DNA of 64,000 nucleotides from Oceanihabitans gracilariae (GTDB lineage Bacteria > Bacteroidota > Bacteroidia > Flavobacteriales > Flavobacteriaceae), in contig NZ_JBHULM010000011.1 of NCBI RefSeq assembly GCF_042684485.1, positions 1-64,000 on the forward strand. Reading direction: 5' to 3'. Of the stretch, positions 43,117-52,180 are shown piece after piece. The notes under the pieces were generated by a model. It was not told where the DNA came from. It saw nothing but the letters and a program-made list of their open reading frames with translations, and ran no database searches. The position numbers and the translations under genes were made by a program. Position 1 is the stretch's first letter; every line of letters begins with the position of its first letter.

Positions 43117-46100
43117 TTAATCTTCTGGAACGATAGAAGAATTTGTTTTTGCCTGTTCTTCTTTTATTTTACTTAATTCGGTTTGAGCTTCTGCAACGAT
43201 ATCTTCAAATGTTGCAAAATTTTTGATTACACTTTCTAAAATATAAGTTGCTTGAAAAGCGTCTTCTAAAGCGTAATAATTTTTTGCCATAAGCACTAAA
43301 CCTTTTGCGCTATAATATTTATAACCAGAATAATCTTTTGCTAAACGTTGAATAGCAGTATTTGAAGCTGCATAGCTTCCTTCTTTATTTTTAAAATATG
43401 CATTGTAAAACAAAGCTTCTGCTGCTGTTTCGCCTATTGCTGTAAGCTCTACTTCTGCATAGGCTAATTTTGCTTTAGCTTCATCTTCTGTTTGTATTGC
43501 AGAACGTGCTATAATTACATGTGCATCGCTTTTAATTTTATTATCTAAACTGTTTTGTAACAATACTTTTTCGGCATAAGCCACAGCTTGACTATAGTTT
43601 TCTAATTCATAATTGGCTTTCATTAAATTAGATTGTGCAAAAACAGCATTTTGCGGAAAACTAGCTACTGTTTCTAGTGTTGTTAGTACAGGAATGGCAT
43701 CTTGCCAGTTTTTGCTTTCGGTATAAATTTGCGCCAAACGCAACAAGGCTTCTTCAGTAAATTCACTTTGCGAAGCTTGCGTAACATATTTAAAATGTGG
43801 TGTTGCTGTTTCTTTTAAATCTTTCTTAAAATACAATTGCGCCAAATAAAAATGCGATTGTAAAGCATGTAATCCGTTTGGAAACTCATTTAAATAACTA
43901 TTAAACTGCTTGATGGCATTATCTGTATCATTATCTAAATATTTCTTTTCTGCAGCTTCATAACTAGTATTATCTAAATCTGCATTAGTAACCTCTATAT
44001 AATCTAAGGTTTGTACCCAAGAAGCATACTCATCTACTCTTCCTATATCAATATAAATTAAACGCGCTGTTGCAACTGCTTGGTTTGCTTCTGCTGTGTT
44101 AGGAAAATCTGCTGCTACTTTTTTAAACTTACTTAAAGCAGGATTATTTTCGCTAGCATTATAATGTACTAACCCTTGACGAAGCAATGTTTTTGGTACA
44201 AACAAACTATTTTTATACTCGTTATTTAATCGATCATACGTTTGCATTGCTTTGTTGGTATTTCCTGCTTTTACATACGAATTACCTAGAGCATACATGG
44301 CATCATCTCTTAATTTTGATGTTGGGTATTGGTTAATAAAGTCTTCTAATTCTGAAATTTTTGTAGCATCATTTCCAGCATAACCAGCACTTAAAGCTTT
44401 TTGAAAAAAGGCATAATCGGTTTCTATTTTTCCTAGCTTCATTGCTTTATTATAAGCTTGAATAGCATCGTTGTACTGACTAGAAACAAAATAACTATCT
44501 GCTAAACGTAGGTAGGCATCATTTAATCTTATTGTGTCATCCTTTTTTTTAGCAATAAATGAATTGAAATATTGTATTGCTTGCGTATAATTTTTTTGTT
44601 TAAAATAGGTGTACGCTATATTATACTCTAGATTTTTTTGTTCTGGAGTATTTGCTGCTGCTGTTTGTTGTTCAAACTGTTTAAAACCTAGTAAAGCATC
44701 CTCATAATTGGTAAGATTAAAATCGGTTTCTGCTTTCCAAAAAGTTGCTCTTGCAGTGTATGTAGCATCTTGTGGTTCTTTTAAAGATTTATCAAAAAGC
44801 GCTTCTGCTTCTTGAAATTTGTTTTCATTATATAATTCAATTCCTCTATAAAAAGTTACTTTTTGGTATGCTACTTTATTTTCATAGCTCTTTTTTCCTT
44901 CTAAAAGATTTAAAGCTTCTTTGTAGTTTTTTGAGGTAATATAAGAGTCTATTAATAAGGTTTCAATTTCTTCTTGATAAGCTGTATCTGGATATGTATC
45001 TAAATACGTCGCTAGTACTTGCGGAACAGATTGATAAGCATTACCAATTTCATAACTAATTTTTGCATAATTTAACCAAGCGTCTTCTTGAATTTTTAAA
45101 TCGTAATCCATTTCGGAAGCATTTTTAAAAGCATTTAAAGCTTCCTGTTTTTTATCTACATTTACATAACTCTCTCCTAAGTGATAGTATGCATTTTGTG
45201 CTACGCTATTATTACCACCAATAATTTTATTGAACTCTTTTATAGCTTTTTCGTAATCTTTTTGTTTGTAGTAAGCATAACCCAATTGGTAATAATCGGT
45301 ATTATTCCATTTGCCATTGGTTCCTTGATATTGGGTTAAAAACGGAATTGCTTCGGCATATTTTTGTAAGTTAAAATAGCTTTCACCAATAATTTTATGA
45401 AGTTGTGAAACTTCGTTAGTATCACTATTTGGTAATTGCTCTTTGGCTAAGGCTATAGCTTCTTCAAACTTACCAAGCTTAAAATGTAAATCTGCTTGAT
45501 AGTAAGAGAGTTTTTCTTTGTATTTTTCGTCATCTCCTACTTGGTCAAAATACTGATTAGCTTTGTCATAATCATCACTTTCATATGCCATATAACCAAT
45601 GTAATACTTTGCTTGCGACCCATATTTTTGTGAGTTTTCTACACGATTTAAATAGGTTTTAGCTGTTTTATAGTCTTTGGTTACAAAAGCTACATATCCA
45701 TTATTAAAATTATATCTTTCTTTTTCGGCTGATGCTAATCCGCTTTCATCCACCTTATCATACCATTTTTTAGCATAGGCATATTTTTGATTAACAAAAT
45801 AATAATCTGCTACATCTACATACGCTGTATTACGTTTGGTACTTGTAGGATAATCTGCTACAAAATCTTCCATTAGCTGATCTGCATTTTGCTGATTTAA
45901 ACGCACTGCACAATTGGCTATATAAAAAGCACAATCACTCTGTAAAACATCTGTTTTTGCAGTTCTTTTTATTTGATTAAATAAAGACTGTGCTGCTAAA
46001 TATTGCTGATTATTATATAGTGTTAACGCTCTTTGGTAGTCTACAAGATCACTTGTATAAACAGCAGTTTCTTGTGCCATAAGCTGAAAACTACAAACAA

Positions 46101-46137
46101 TAGCTAAAAGGAATAAATGAAGATTTTTTTTAGTCAT
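43117..46137 (-). CDS. Exported giant tetratricopeptide-repeat protein
   Basis: This 1006-residue protein has a signal peptide (residues 1-21, ending LMAQ) and many TPR units that run nearly end to end. Typical helices are YDKANQYFDQVGD, KYAEAIPFLTQYQ, YEKAIKEFNKIIG, YAEAIPFLTQ-like and YTQAIQYFNSFI. The arrangement suggests a periplasmic scaffold, similar to the TPR-only proteins of Bacteroidota gliding and outer-membrane systems. It is followed by the barrel gene, so it may be its periplasmic partner. A consensus -7 element lies 25 nt upstream of the ATG. Function is unknown. Confidence 0.85.
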   Translation of the reverse strand: MTKKNLHLFLLAIVCSFQLMAQETAVYTSDLVDYQRALTLYNNQQYLAAQSLFNQIKRTAKTDVLQSDCAFYIANCAVRLNQQNADQLMEDFVADYPTSTKRNTAYVDVADYYFVNQKYAYAKKWYDKVDESGLASAEKERYNFNNGYVAFVTKDYKTAKTYLNRVENSQKYGSQAKYYIGYMAYESDDYDKANQYFDQVGDDEKYKEKLSYYQADLHFKLGKFEEAIALAKEQLPNSDTNEVSQLHKIIGESYFNLQKYAEAIPFLTQYQGTNGKWNNTDYYQLGYAYYKQKDYEKAIKEFNKIIGGNNSVAQNAYYHLGESYVNVDKKQEALNAFKNASEMDYDLKIQEDAWLNYAKISYEIGNAYQSVPQVLATYLDTYPDTAYQEEIETLLIDSYITSKNYKEALNLLEGKKSYENKVAYQKVTFYRGIELYNENKFQEAEALFDKSLKEPQDATYTARATFWKAETDFNLTNYEDALLGFKQFEQQTAAANTPEQKNLEYNIAYTYFKQKNYTQAIQYFNSFIAKKKDDTIRLNDAYLRLADSYFVSSQYNDAIQAYNKAMKLGKIETDYAFFQKALSAGYAGNDATKISELEDFINQYPTSKLRDDAMYALGNSYVKAGNTNKAMQTYDRLNNEYKNSLFVPKTLLRQGLVHYNASENNPALSKFKKVAADFPNTAEANQAVATARLIYIDIGRVDEYASWVQTLDYIEVTNADLDNTSYEAAEKKYLDNDTDNAIKQFNSYLNEFPNGLHALQSHFYLAQLYFKKDLKETATPHFKYVTQASQSEFTEEALLRLAQIYTESKNWQDAIPVLTTLETVASFPQNAVFAQSNLMKANYELENYSQAVAYAEKVLLQNSLDNKIKSDAHVIIARSAIQTEDEAKAKLAYAEVELTAIGETAAEALFYNAYFKNKEGSYAASNTAIQRLAKDYSGYKYYSAKGLVLMAKNYYALEDAFQATYILESVIKNFATFEDIVAEAQTELSKIKEEQAKTNSSIVPED

Positions 46138-46446
46138 GGACTATTTTTTTTATTAAAGAATCAAAGATAAATCAATATGTAAATGATAACGTTAGAATTT
46201 TGTTATAATTATTCACTGACTTATTAAAAATGAATGAAAAATAGGCCATGTTTATCTACATACTGTTTATGGATTCATTTTTACAAACAAGTAAAATAAC
46301 TTAAACACGTATAAGGTAAGTTACAAAGCAGAACCATATATTATATTTAAAAATTAGCTACAGCTTTAAGAAAACTTTTAAAGTATAACTTTTATGTTTT
46401 AACTTTTTAATAATACATTTACAACTCTTAAAAACAATGTAATTTT
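46138..46446. other. Intergenic region between divergent genes, 309 bp
   Basis: AT-rich spacer between the TPR gene (leftward) and ftsE (rightward). It holds the TPR-gene -7 element at 46162-46169 and a weak TACATTTA element about 25 nt before ftsE. I see no ORF or clear hairpin. Confidence 0.6.
46162..46169 (-). promoter_or_regulatory. -7 promoter element of the TPR gene
   Basis: TATCTTTG on the minus strand matches TAnnTTTG, 24 nt upstream of the ATG at 46137. Confidence 0.55.
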
Positions 46447-47130
46447 ATGTCAAACCCTGTTTTACAATTAAAAGATGTTTCTATTTTTCAAGGAAACAAC
46501 TTAGTGCTTTCTGATGTTAATGTAGAAGTCAATAAAGGAGACTTTGTGTATTTAATAGGAAAAACGGGATCTGGAAAAAGTAGTTTTATGAAAACTCTTT
46601 ATGGAGATTTAGCTTTAACAGAAGGCGAAGGACATATTGTAGATTATGATTTACGTAAATTAAAAGAAAAAGACATTCCGTTTTTACGAAGAAAATTGGG
46701 TGTTGTTTTTCAAGATTTCAAACTACTTACAGATAGAACCATTAACGACAATTTATTATTTGTTTTAAAAGCTACAGGCTGGAAAGACAAGTCTAAAATG
46801 AAAACAAGAATTGATGAAGTTTTAGATAAGGTTGCCATGAAAACTAAAGGTTTTAAATTTCCGCATGAACTTTCTGGTGGAGAACAACAACGTGTTGCAA
46901 TTGCTAGAGCTTTATTAAATGATCCAGAATTGATTCTTGCAGATGAGCCAACGGGAAATCTAGATCCGCAAACCAGCATTGAGGTTATGGAAGTTTTACA
47001 AGAAATTAATAAAAATGGAAATACCATTTTAATGGCTACCCATGATTATGCCTTGTTATTAAAATACCCAAGTAAAACGTTAAAATGTGATGAAAATCAG
47101 ATTTATGAAGTGGTACAACGCAAGGGTTAA
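46447..47130 (+). CDS. ftsE: Cell-division ATP-binding protein FtsE
   Basis: This 227-residue ABC ATPase has Walker A GKTGSGKS (38-45), the Q-loop VVFQDFKLL, the signature LSGGEQQR (142-149), Walker B LILADEP (162-168) and the switch His in MATHDY. FtsE forms a complex with FtsX that activates septal peptidoglycan hydrolases. The sequence pattern (short, FQDFKLL) is FtsE-like rather than LolD-like. ftsX is not adjacent. Its stop overlaps that of the converging beta-helix gene in a shared TTAA. Confidence 0.9.
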   Translation: MSNPVLQLKDVSIFQGNNLVLSDVNVEVNKGDFVYLIGKTGSGKSSFMKTLYGDLALTEGEGHIVDYDLRKLKEKDIPFLRRKLGVVFQDFKLLTDRTINDNLLFVLKATGWKDKSKMKTRIDEVLDKVAMKTKGFKFPHELSGGEQQRVAIARALLNDPELILADEPTGNLDPQTSIEVMEVLQEINKNGNTILMATHDYALLLKYPSKTLKCDENQIYEVVQRKG

Positions 47131-48749
47131 AACAACCATTTAAAAAAGCGAGACAAACCACTTTCTGTTTTTGGTTCTTCCTCTTTATTTGTTGTTGTAG
47201 TTGTTGCCTTTTTGGCATTAGTAAACGCTATAATAAATACACCAAAATTATTTAAGGTTTTAGTTTCTATTGCGTTTTCTGCTTGCATTGGCACTGTAAT
47301 TTTAGCATCTTCAGCTAGCGTTCCTGTTTTTATAACTGTGTTTAAATTTTCAACATCTGTAATGGTGTAACTACTTCCTTTTTCCATGTGGTATTCTAAG
47401 AAATCAACCACTACATCCTGCTCCTCTTTATTAAAAAGCACCACTCTAAAACTATTGGTTTTATATTGGCTTTTTGTTATATCTAAAACGTTGGCTAAGT
47501 TGAAATCTTTAAAATTATAGCTTCCACTATTTTCATCTAATTTGTATTTAGACTTCCATTCATTCAACAAATAATCTCTTGAGCCTATTATACGTATTGG
47601 CTTTGTTCTTCTAGTATAATAGCTATTATTATTAAAATTCCAATTATCATCAATTATATGTTCTAATGTAGATTCATTAATCCTTACGTAACCACTATAA
47701 ACCACATTATTATTAAACTGCATAGACTTAACATACAACACTCTCAATGCATTTTTTCTTCCAATAATAATATTATTCTTTATTATTGCATTCTCTAATG
47801 GTGCTTTTTTATCAAAACCCAATGTTAATGACGGAGCTTCTGTATTTTCAATTTCCTTAGTAAGGTTTGTATTATGATATAAAACATTATTACTTATAGT
47901 AATATTTTTAGCAATATTAACTTCATTTTCATCATCTGAAGCTACAATAATGTTATCCCTATAAGACCCCGCGGGTAAACCATTGTTAAACAACACATTA
48001 TTATATAGCGTTACATTTTTAACATAAGCTTCTTTGGCATCCTTATTAGCAGACCAAACTTCAATTCCTTTATAATAATTGTTAAAGACAATATTATTAA
48101 ATATCTGTCTTTCTTTATCACTAGAGTTTTGAACATACATACCAACTCCCCCTCCTCTTTTTTTAGTAAAAAACCCATTATTAAAAATAATACACTCATT
48201 AATTTCTGCGTTAGAAGTTCTTTTCCAAGAATTAAACCCTGAACCCGGATTATTATAAATAACTAAATTAATAAACTTACAATTACCACCAGAGGTATGA
48301 TTAACCCCATCACATCTTGAAAAATCTTTGTCTGTTTCTATTCTAGAAAAGTCATTTAATGATGTGATTTCAAAATTCTTGAATATTAAATTATTTCCTT
48401 TAATTTCTATTACTTGTTTTTTTATAGAAGAAACATTTCCGTTTAAAATAACCCTATGGTTTGGATATGCACTTACTGTAATATATTTATTTGCAGTAGT
48501 ACAATTTAGCGTACTATTATATCTACCATTATAAACACCTTCATGCAACCAAATGGTGTCACCTCCAGAAACTACTTTACTAGATTGGGTTAAGGCTGTT
48601 TGTAAATCCCATGGATTTTGTAAAGAACCGTTTCCTGTAGCAGTTCCTGGTGTTATTTTATGGTTTTTAGGAAATACATGAAACTCTTGTTGTGCAAAAG
48701 TAAAAGCAACAATGAAAACAGATAAAAAGCTAAGACATATTTTTTTCAT
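47127..48749 (-). CDS. Exported right-handed parallel beta-helix protein
   Basis: This 540-residue protein has a signal peptide (residues 1-19, ending FAQ). The rest shows the right-handed beta-helix pattern of pectate-lyase-like proteins: GDTIWLHEGVYNGRY, repeated rungs such as NNIVFNNYYKGIEVW, KNVTLYNNVLFNNG, KNITISNNVLYHN and NAIIKNNIIIG. The family includes polysaccharide lyases and epimerases, though no catalytic triplet can be assigned. The position at the edge of the polysaccharide locus supports a glycan-related role. A very good promoter lies immediately at the start codon (see that entry). Confidence 0.85.
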   Translation of the reverse strand: MKKICLSFLSVFIVAFTFAQQEFHVFPKNHKITPGTATGNGSLQNPWDLQTALTQSSKVVSGGDTIWLHEGVYNGRYNSTLNCTTANKYITVSAYPNHRVILNGNVSSIKKQVIEIKGNNLIFKNFEITSLNDFSRIETDKDFSRCDGVNHTSGGNCKFINLVIYNNPGSGFNSWKRTSNAEINECIIFNNGFFTKKRGGGVGMYVQNSSDKERQIFNNIVFNNYYKGIEVWSANKDAKEAYVKNVTLYNNVLFNNGLPAGSYRDNIIVASDDENEVNIAKNITISNNVLYHNTNLTKEIENTEAPSLTLGFDKKAPLENAIIKNNIIIGRKNALRVLYVKSMQFNNNVVYSGYVRINESTLEHIIDDNWNFNNNSYYTRRTKPIRIIGSRDYLLNEWKSKYKLDENSGSYNFKDFNLANVLDITKSQYKTNSFRVVLFNKEEQDVVVDFLEYHMEKGSSYTITDVENLNTVIKTGTLAEDAKITVPMQAENAIETKTLNNFGVFIIAFTNAKKATTTTTNKEEEPKTESGLSRFFKWLF

Positions 48750-48754
48750 AGTAA

Positions 48755-48784
48755 CAAAATTACAATTACTATACCATTAGCAAA
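48755..48784 (-). promoter_or_regulatory. Consensus promoter abutting the beta-helix start codon
   Basis: On the minus strand TTTG (48784-48781), an 18-nt spacer and TAATTTTG (48762-48755) give a full consensus match. The -7 element ends only 5 nt before the ATG at 48749, so the transcript should be leaderless or nearly so. Confidence 0.7.
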
Positions 48785-48804
48785 CAGATTAGATAATTTA
48801 TTGT

Positions 48805-48812
48805 TAGTTTTG
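48805..48812 (+). promoter_or_regulatory. -7-like element before the first glycosyltransferase
   Basis: TAGTTTTG matches TAnnTTTG and lies 20 nt upstream of the ATG at 48833; no clear -33 element. Confidence 0.4.
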
Positions 48813-48832
48813 AATAATTCTAAAAAGCATTC

Positions 48833-49723
48833 ATGCTCTCCATTTTAATACCAACATACAACTACAACATAAGCGCACTTGTAAACGAAGTGTACAAGCA
48901 AATAAAAAAGCTTGATGTTTCTTTTGAAATTTTATGTTATGATGATGGCTCAACAGATACAAGTATTATTAAGGCCAATAAAGAAATAAACAAACTAGAT
49001 AACACAAAGTATCTTTTGCTTGAAAAAAATATTGGTAGAAGCGCTATACGAAATCTTTTAGCTAAAGACGCAAAGTCTGAGTGGTTGCTTTTTTTAGATG
49101 CAGATGTACTACCCAAACACAGTGATTTTATTGCTACTTATTTTAAGTCTATTAGCAAAACATCACAAGTAATTTATGGAGGTATTTTGTACGATGAAAA
49201 AAAACCAGACAACAACCATTTATTACGTTGGGTATATGGTAGAGAACGCGAAGCATTAGCTACAAACAAAAGAAAAGAAAATACTTATTTAAGCTTTTTA
49301 ACACTCAATTTTTTAATTAAAAAAGAAGTTTTTAACCAGGTTACTTTTGATGAAGAAATACCTAATTTAAGACATGAAGACACCTTGTTTTCTTATCATT
49401 TAAAATTAAAAAAAATGAAGGTAGAACATATAAATAATCCAACATATCATTTAGGTTTAGAAACAAGCAGCATGTTTTTAAAAAAATCTATAGAGTCTGT
49501 GGATGCCTTACATTTATTTTTAAAACAAAACTTAATACCTAAAAATTACACACTAATTACAAGAGTCTTTTTTAAACTTAAAGGCTTAAAGCTTCATTAT
49601 CTATTTGCTTTTATTTATAAAAACTTTAAAGGTTCTTTTGAAAAAAATTTACTTTCAAAAAAACCTTCGTTATACATTTTTGATTTATATAGATTAAGCT
49701 ACCTTTGTTTTTTATACACCTAG
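48833..49723 (+). CDS. Family 2 glycosyltransferase
   Basis: This 296-residue GT-A fold enzyme begins MLSILIPTYNYNISAL, with the nucleotide-binding DDGSTD (about residues 36-41) and the metal-binding DxD as FLDADVLP (about 92-99). Later there is a region RHEDTLFSYHL typical of the acceptor side (ED motif). It should add a sugar to a lipid-linked surface glycan on the cytoplasmic face of the membrane. The acceptor is unknown. The next gene, another family 2 enzyme, starts 3 bp after its stop, so they are translated together. Confidence 0.92.
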   Translation: MLSILIPTYNYNISALVNEVYKQIKKLDVSFEILCYDDGSTDTSIIKANKEINKLDNTKYLLLEKNIGRSAIRNLLAKDAKSEWLLFLDADVLPKHSDFIATYFKSISKTSQVIYGGILYDEKKPDNNHLLRWVYGREREALATNKRKENTYLSFLTLNFLIKKEVFNQVTFDEEIPNLRHEDTLFSYHLKLKKMKVEHINNPTYHLGLETSSMFLKKSIESVDALHLFLKQNLIPKNYTLITRVFFKLKGLKLHYLFAFIYKNFKGSFEKNLLSKKPSLYIFDLYRLSYLCFLYT

Positions 49724-49726
49724 TAC

Positions 49727-50665
49727 ATGCCATTATTCTCTATTATAATTCCATTATACAATAAAGAAAACTTTATTGTTAAAACAGTACAAAGTGCTCT
49801 TAAACAAAATTTTAAAGACTTTGAACTTATTATAGTTAATGATGGTTCTACAGACGCTAGTATTGAACGCTTAAACTCGCTAACCGATTCTAGAATAAAG
49901 ATTTTTACCATTAAAAACCAAGGAGTTTCTCATGCTAGAAATTACGGAATTGAAAAAGCAAATGCAGATTATATTGCTTTTTTAGATGCCGATGATTTAT
50001 GGTTACCTAATCACTTAGAACAACTAAAAAAACTAGCTGAAGATTTTCCTAATTGTGGTTTATACGCAAATGCTTATGTGAAAAAAATGGGTAAAATCAC
50101 TTTAGAATCGCATTATATAGATATACCAAAAGCATTTAATGGTATTGTTAGCGATTATTTTAAATCTAGCATGTATAGCTGTATAGCATGGACTTCTGCT
50201 GTAATGGTACCTAAAAACATTTTACAAGATTGTAATGGTTTTGATGAAAACATTACGCTAGGTGCTGGTGAAGACACCGATTTATGGATTAAAATAGCAC
50301 TACAACATCCTGTTGCTTTTAATAATAATGTAACAGCTATTTATAATTTACATGCAGATAACAGAATATCGAATAGCAACACCAATTTAAGAAATTTTAT
50401 AAATCTGGATGTATATGAAGCTGCAGCAAAAAACAATGCTTCCTTAAAAAAATATATAGATTTAAATAGATTTTCTATTGCATTACAATACAAACTTGTA
50501 GGAAATAAAAAGCAGATGCATTTGTATTTAAAACATTTAAACAAAAGCAATTTAAATGCAAAACAGCGTTTTTTATTAGTTTGCAATAAAAGCTTCTTAC
50601 TTTTTTTAATACAGACACGAAATGTATTACGAAAATTTCATATTAATTTAAGTCCTTTTAAATAA
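49727..50665 (+). CDS. Family 2 glycosyltransferase
   Basis: This 312-residue enzyme begins MPLFSIIIPLYNKENFIVKTVQSAL with NDGSTD (about 38-43) and the DxD-containing FLDADDLWLP (about 85-94). It also has the acceptor-side GAGEDTDLWIKI motif, so it is probably active. It starts 3 bp after the preceding glycosyltransferase. Its 3' end overlaps by 18 bp the converging ketoisomerase gene. Its likely job is one step of repeat-unit assembly. Confidence 0.93.
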   Translation: MPLFSIIIPLYNKENFIVKTVQSALKQNFKDFELIIVNDGSTDASIERLNSLTDSRIKIFTIKNQGVSHARNYGIEKANADYIAFLDADDLWLPNHLEQLKKLAEDFPNCGLYANAYVKKMGKITLESHYIDIPKAFNGIVSDYFKSSMYSCIAWTSAVMVPKNILQDCNGFDENITLGAGEDTDLWIKIALQHPVAFNNNVTAIYNLHADNRISNSNTNLRNFINLDVYEAAAKNNASLKKYIDLNRFSIALQYKLVGNKKQMHLYLKHLNKSNLNAKQRFLLVCNKSFLLFLIQTRNVLRKFHINLSPFK

Positions 50666-51061
50666 CTCAAAATCTTTGTAATCGCGAATATAATCGCTTT
50701 CATCAAAAACACCTGAAGCTAAGACTAAACAAACAGATCCTGAAGAAAAATCTTCAAGCTCACGCCAAATCCCTGTAGGTATTAACAACCCTTTATTTGG
50801 TTTTTTTAGTGTAATAGAATGCTTGACCTCACCATCATCTAAAATAACGTTAAAGCTACCACTTAAAGCAACCAATAATTCTAATTGCTCTTTATGAGCA
50901 TGACCTCCTCTATAAGCATCACTTGGCACATCATAGAGATAATATACTCTTTTGATTGCAAAAGGAATAAGCTCTTTTTCAATTACTCCAAGGTTACCTC
51001 TTTCATCTGTATGCTTAGGTATATCAATAATTTTTATATTTTTTATCGTTGTGTAACTCAT
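50648..51061 (-). CDS. Sugar 3,4-ketoisomerase (FdtA/QdtA-like cupin)
   Basis: This 137-residue single-domain cupin matches FdtA/QdtA/WxcM: residues 16-27 (KHTDERGNLGVI), the active-site YRGGHAHKEQLELL with two His, and LLIPTGIWRELEDFS. FdtA/QdtA convert dTDP-4-keto-6-deoxyglucose to the 3-keto sugar, which an aminotransferase then aminates. The partner aminotransferase is at 55258. The stop codon region overlaps the glycosyltransferase gene on the opposite strand by 18 bp, and its ATG overlaps the stop of the upstream glycosyltransferase gene by 4 bp. Confidence 0.9.
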   Translation of the reverse strand: MSYTTIKNIKIIDIPKHTDERGNLGVIEKELIPFAIKRVYYLYDVPSDAYRGGHAHKEQLELLVALSGSFNVILDDGEVKHSITLKKPNKGLLIPTGIWRELEDFSSGSVCLVLASGVFDESDYIRDYKDFELFKRT

Positions 51062-52149
51062 TTGCTTTCAATTAATTTTTTCCAATCTTTAGAAATTTCT
51101 TCTACAGAAAACTTAGCAACACTTTGTTTTGCATTTGCTTTACAGTGTTGATATAACCTTTTATCAAAGATAAAACTATTCATTGCATCTGCCAGCTCGT
51201 TTACATCATAATTTTCTACTAACAGTCCATTGTCTTTATTAGTAATAATTTCACTTGGTCCTGATTTACAATTTACAGAAATGACTGGAGTTCCAACAGA
51301 TAGCGATTCTATTAGAACGCGAGGAAAACCTTCAAACCTACTAGTTAAACATACAAATTTAGCTTTAACAACTATTTCTAGAGGTTTGTTATTAAATGGA
51401 ATAAAATAAATACTTTTTTCTAATTTTAACTCGTCAACTTTTTGCTTCAACAGCGATAAATCTTTACCAGAACCAAGAAGCACTAGTTTTATATTTTCTT
51501 TTGAAAGTGATGAAATTTTATATGCTTCAAATAAAAGAGTATAGTTTTTTACATCTTCATCCAATCTTCCATAAGCTAAAATATAATTGTAATTTAATGT
51601 AACAATTTCATCTAAACACAGTGGATTGTTTTCAATTGGATTATATATTGTTGATACATTTTTAAAACCATACGTTTTCTCTACTAACTGCTTAATTTCT
51701 TCAGAAACACTTACAATTGATGAAGCATTTTTATATAACAACTTTGCTAATATTTTATTTTTAGGAAAATAGTAATCAAGGTTATAACTCCTCAAAACAT
51801 AAATGACTTTATAAGGTCTGTAAATTATTTTTGAAATAACCGTTTCTCTAAACCAAGAATTTCTAGTTCTATTATCTATTATAAAATCAAATTGATGTTG
51901 CTTTAAGTACTTTTTAAACACACTCAATCTACTAATTCTAGCAAAAAAACCATCCTTCTGGTCTTTTAACCTTCCTAAATTTAAAAGCTCCCCAGAATAA
52001 TCATAATCAATAATATTTAAAATGGTAACTAAATGAACTTGATAACCAATTTGCACAAGCATTTTAGATAAAAGAGCCGTTGATTGCTCTGCTCCACCTT
52101 TTCCAAGAGAAGATGTTACAATACAAATTTTTTTATTGTTATTTTGCAA
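51058..52149 (-). CDS. Family 4 glycosyltransferase
   Basis: This GT-B enzyme has the family 4 start KKICIVTSSLGKGGAEQS and a C-terminal donor-binding region with RFEGFPRVLIESLSVGTPVIS. The first ATG (52221) would give 387 residues but overlaps the divergent gene's coding region by 41 bp and adds an unlikely stretch of aromatic residues. A TTG at 52149 gives the usual N-terminus (363 residues) and lies 19 nt downstream of a -7-like TATATTTG, so I prefer it. Its stop overlaps the ketoisomerase start (ATGA). It adds a sugar to the glycan on the cytoplasmic side. Confidence 0.85.
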   Translation of the reverse strand: MQNNNKKICIVTSSLGKGGAEQSTALLSKMLVQIGYQVHLVTILNIIDYDYSGELLNLGRLKDQKDGFFARISRLSVFKKYLKQHQFDFIIDNRTRNSWFRETVISKIIYRPYKVIYVLRSYNLDYYFPKNKILAKLLYKNASSIVSVSEEIKQLVEKTYGFKNVSTIYNPIENNPLCLDEIVTLNYNYILAYGRLDEDVKNYTLLFEAYKISSLSKENIKLVLLGSGKDLSLLKQKVDELKLEKSIYFIPFNNKPLEIVVKAKFVCLTSRFEGFPRVLIESLSVGTPVISVNCKSGPSEIITNKDNGLLVENYDVNELADAMNSFIFDKRLYQHCKANAKQSVAKFSVEEISKDWKKLIESK

Positions 52150-52168
52150 AAGAAAATAATTTAGAATC

Positions 52169-52176
52169 CAAATATA
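52169..52176 (-). promoter_or_regulatory. -7-like element of the family 4 glycosyltransferase
   Basis: TATATTTG on the minus strand matches TAnnTTTG and lies 19 nt upstream of the TTG at 52149. It supports the TTG start over the ATG at 52221. Confidence 0.5.
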
Positions 52177-52180
52177 GTAA

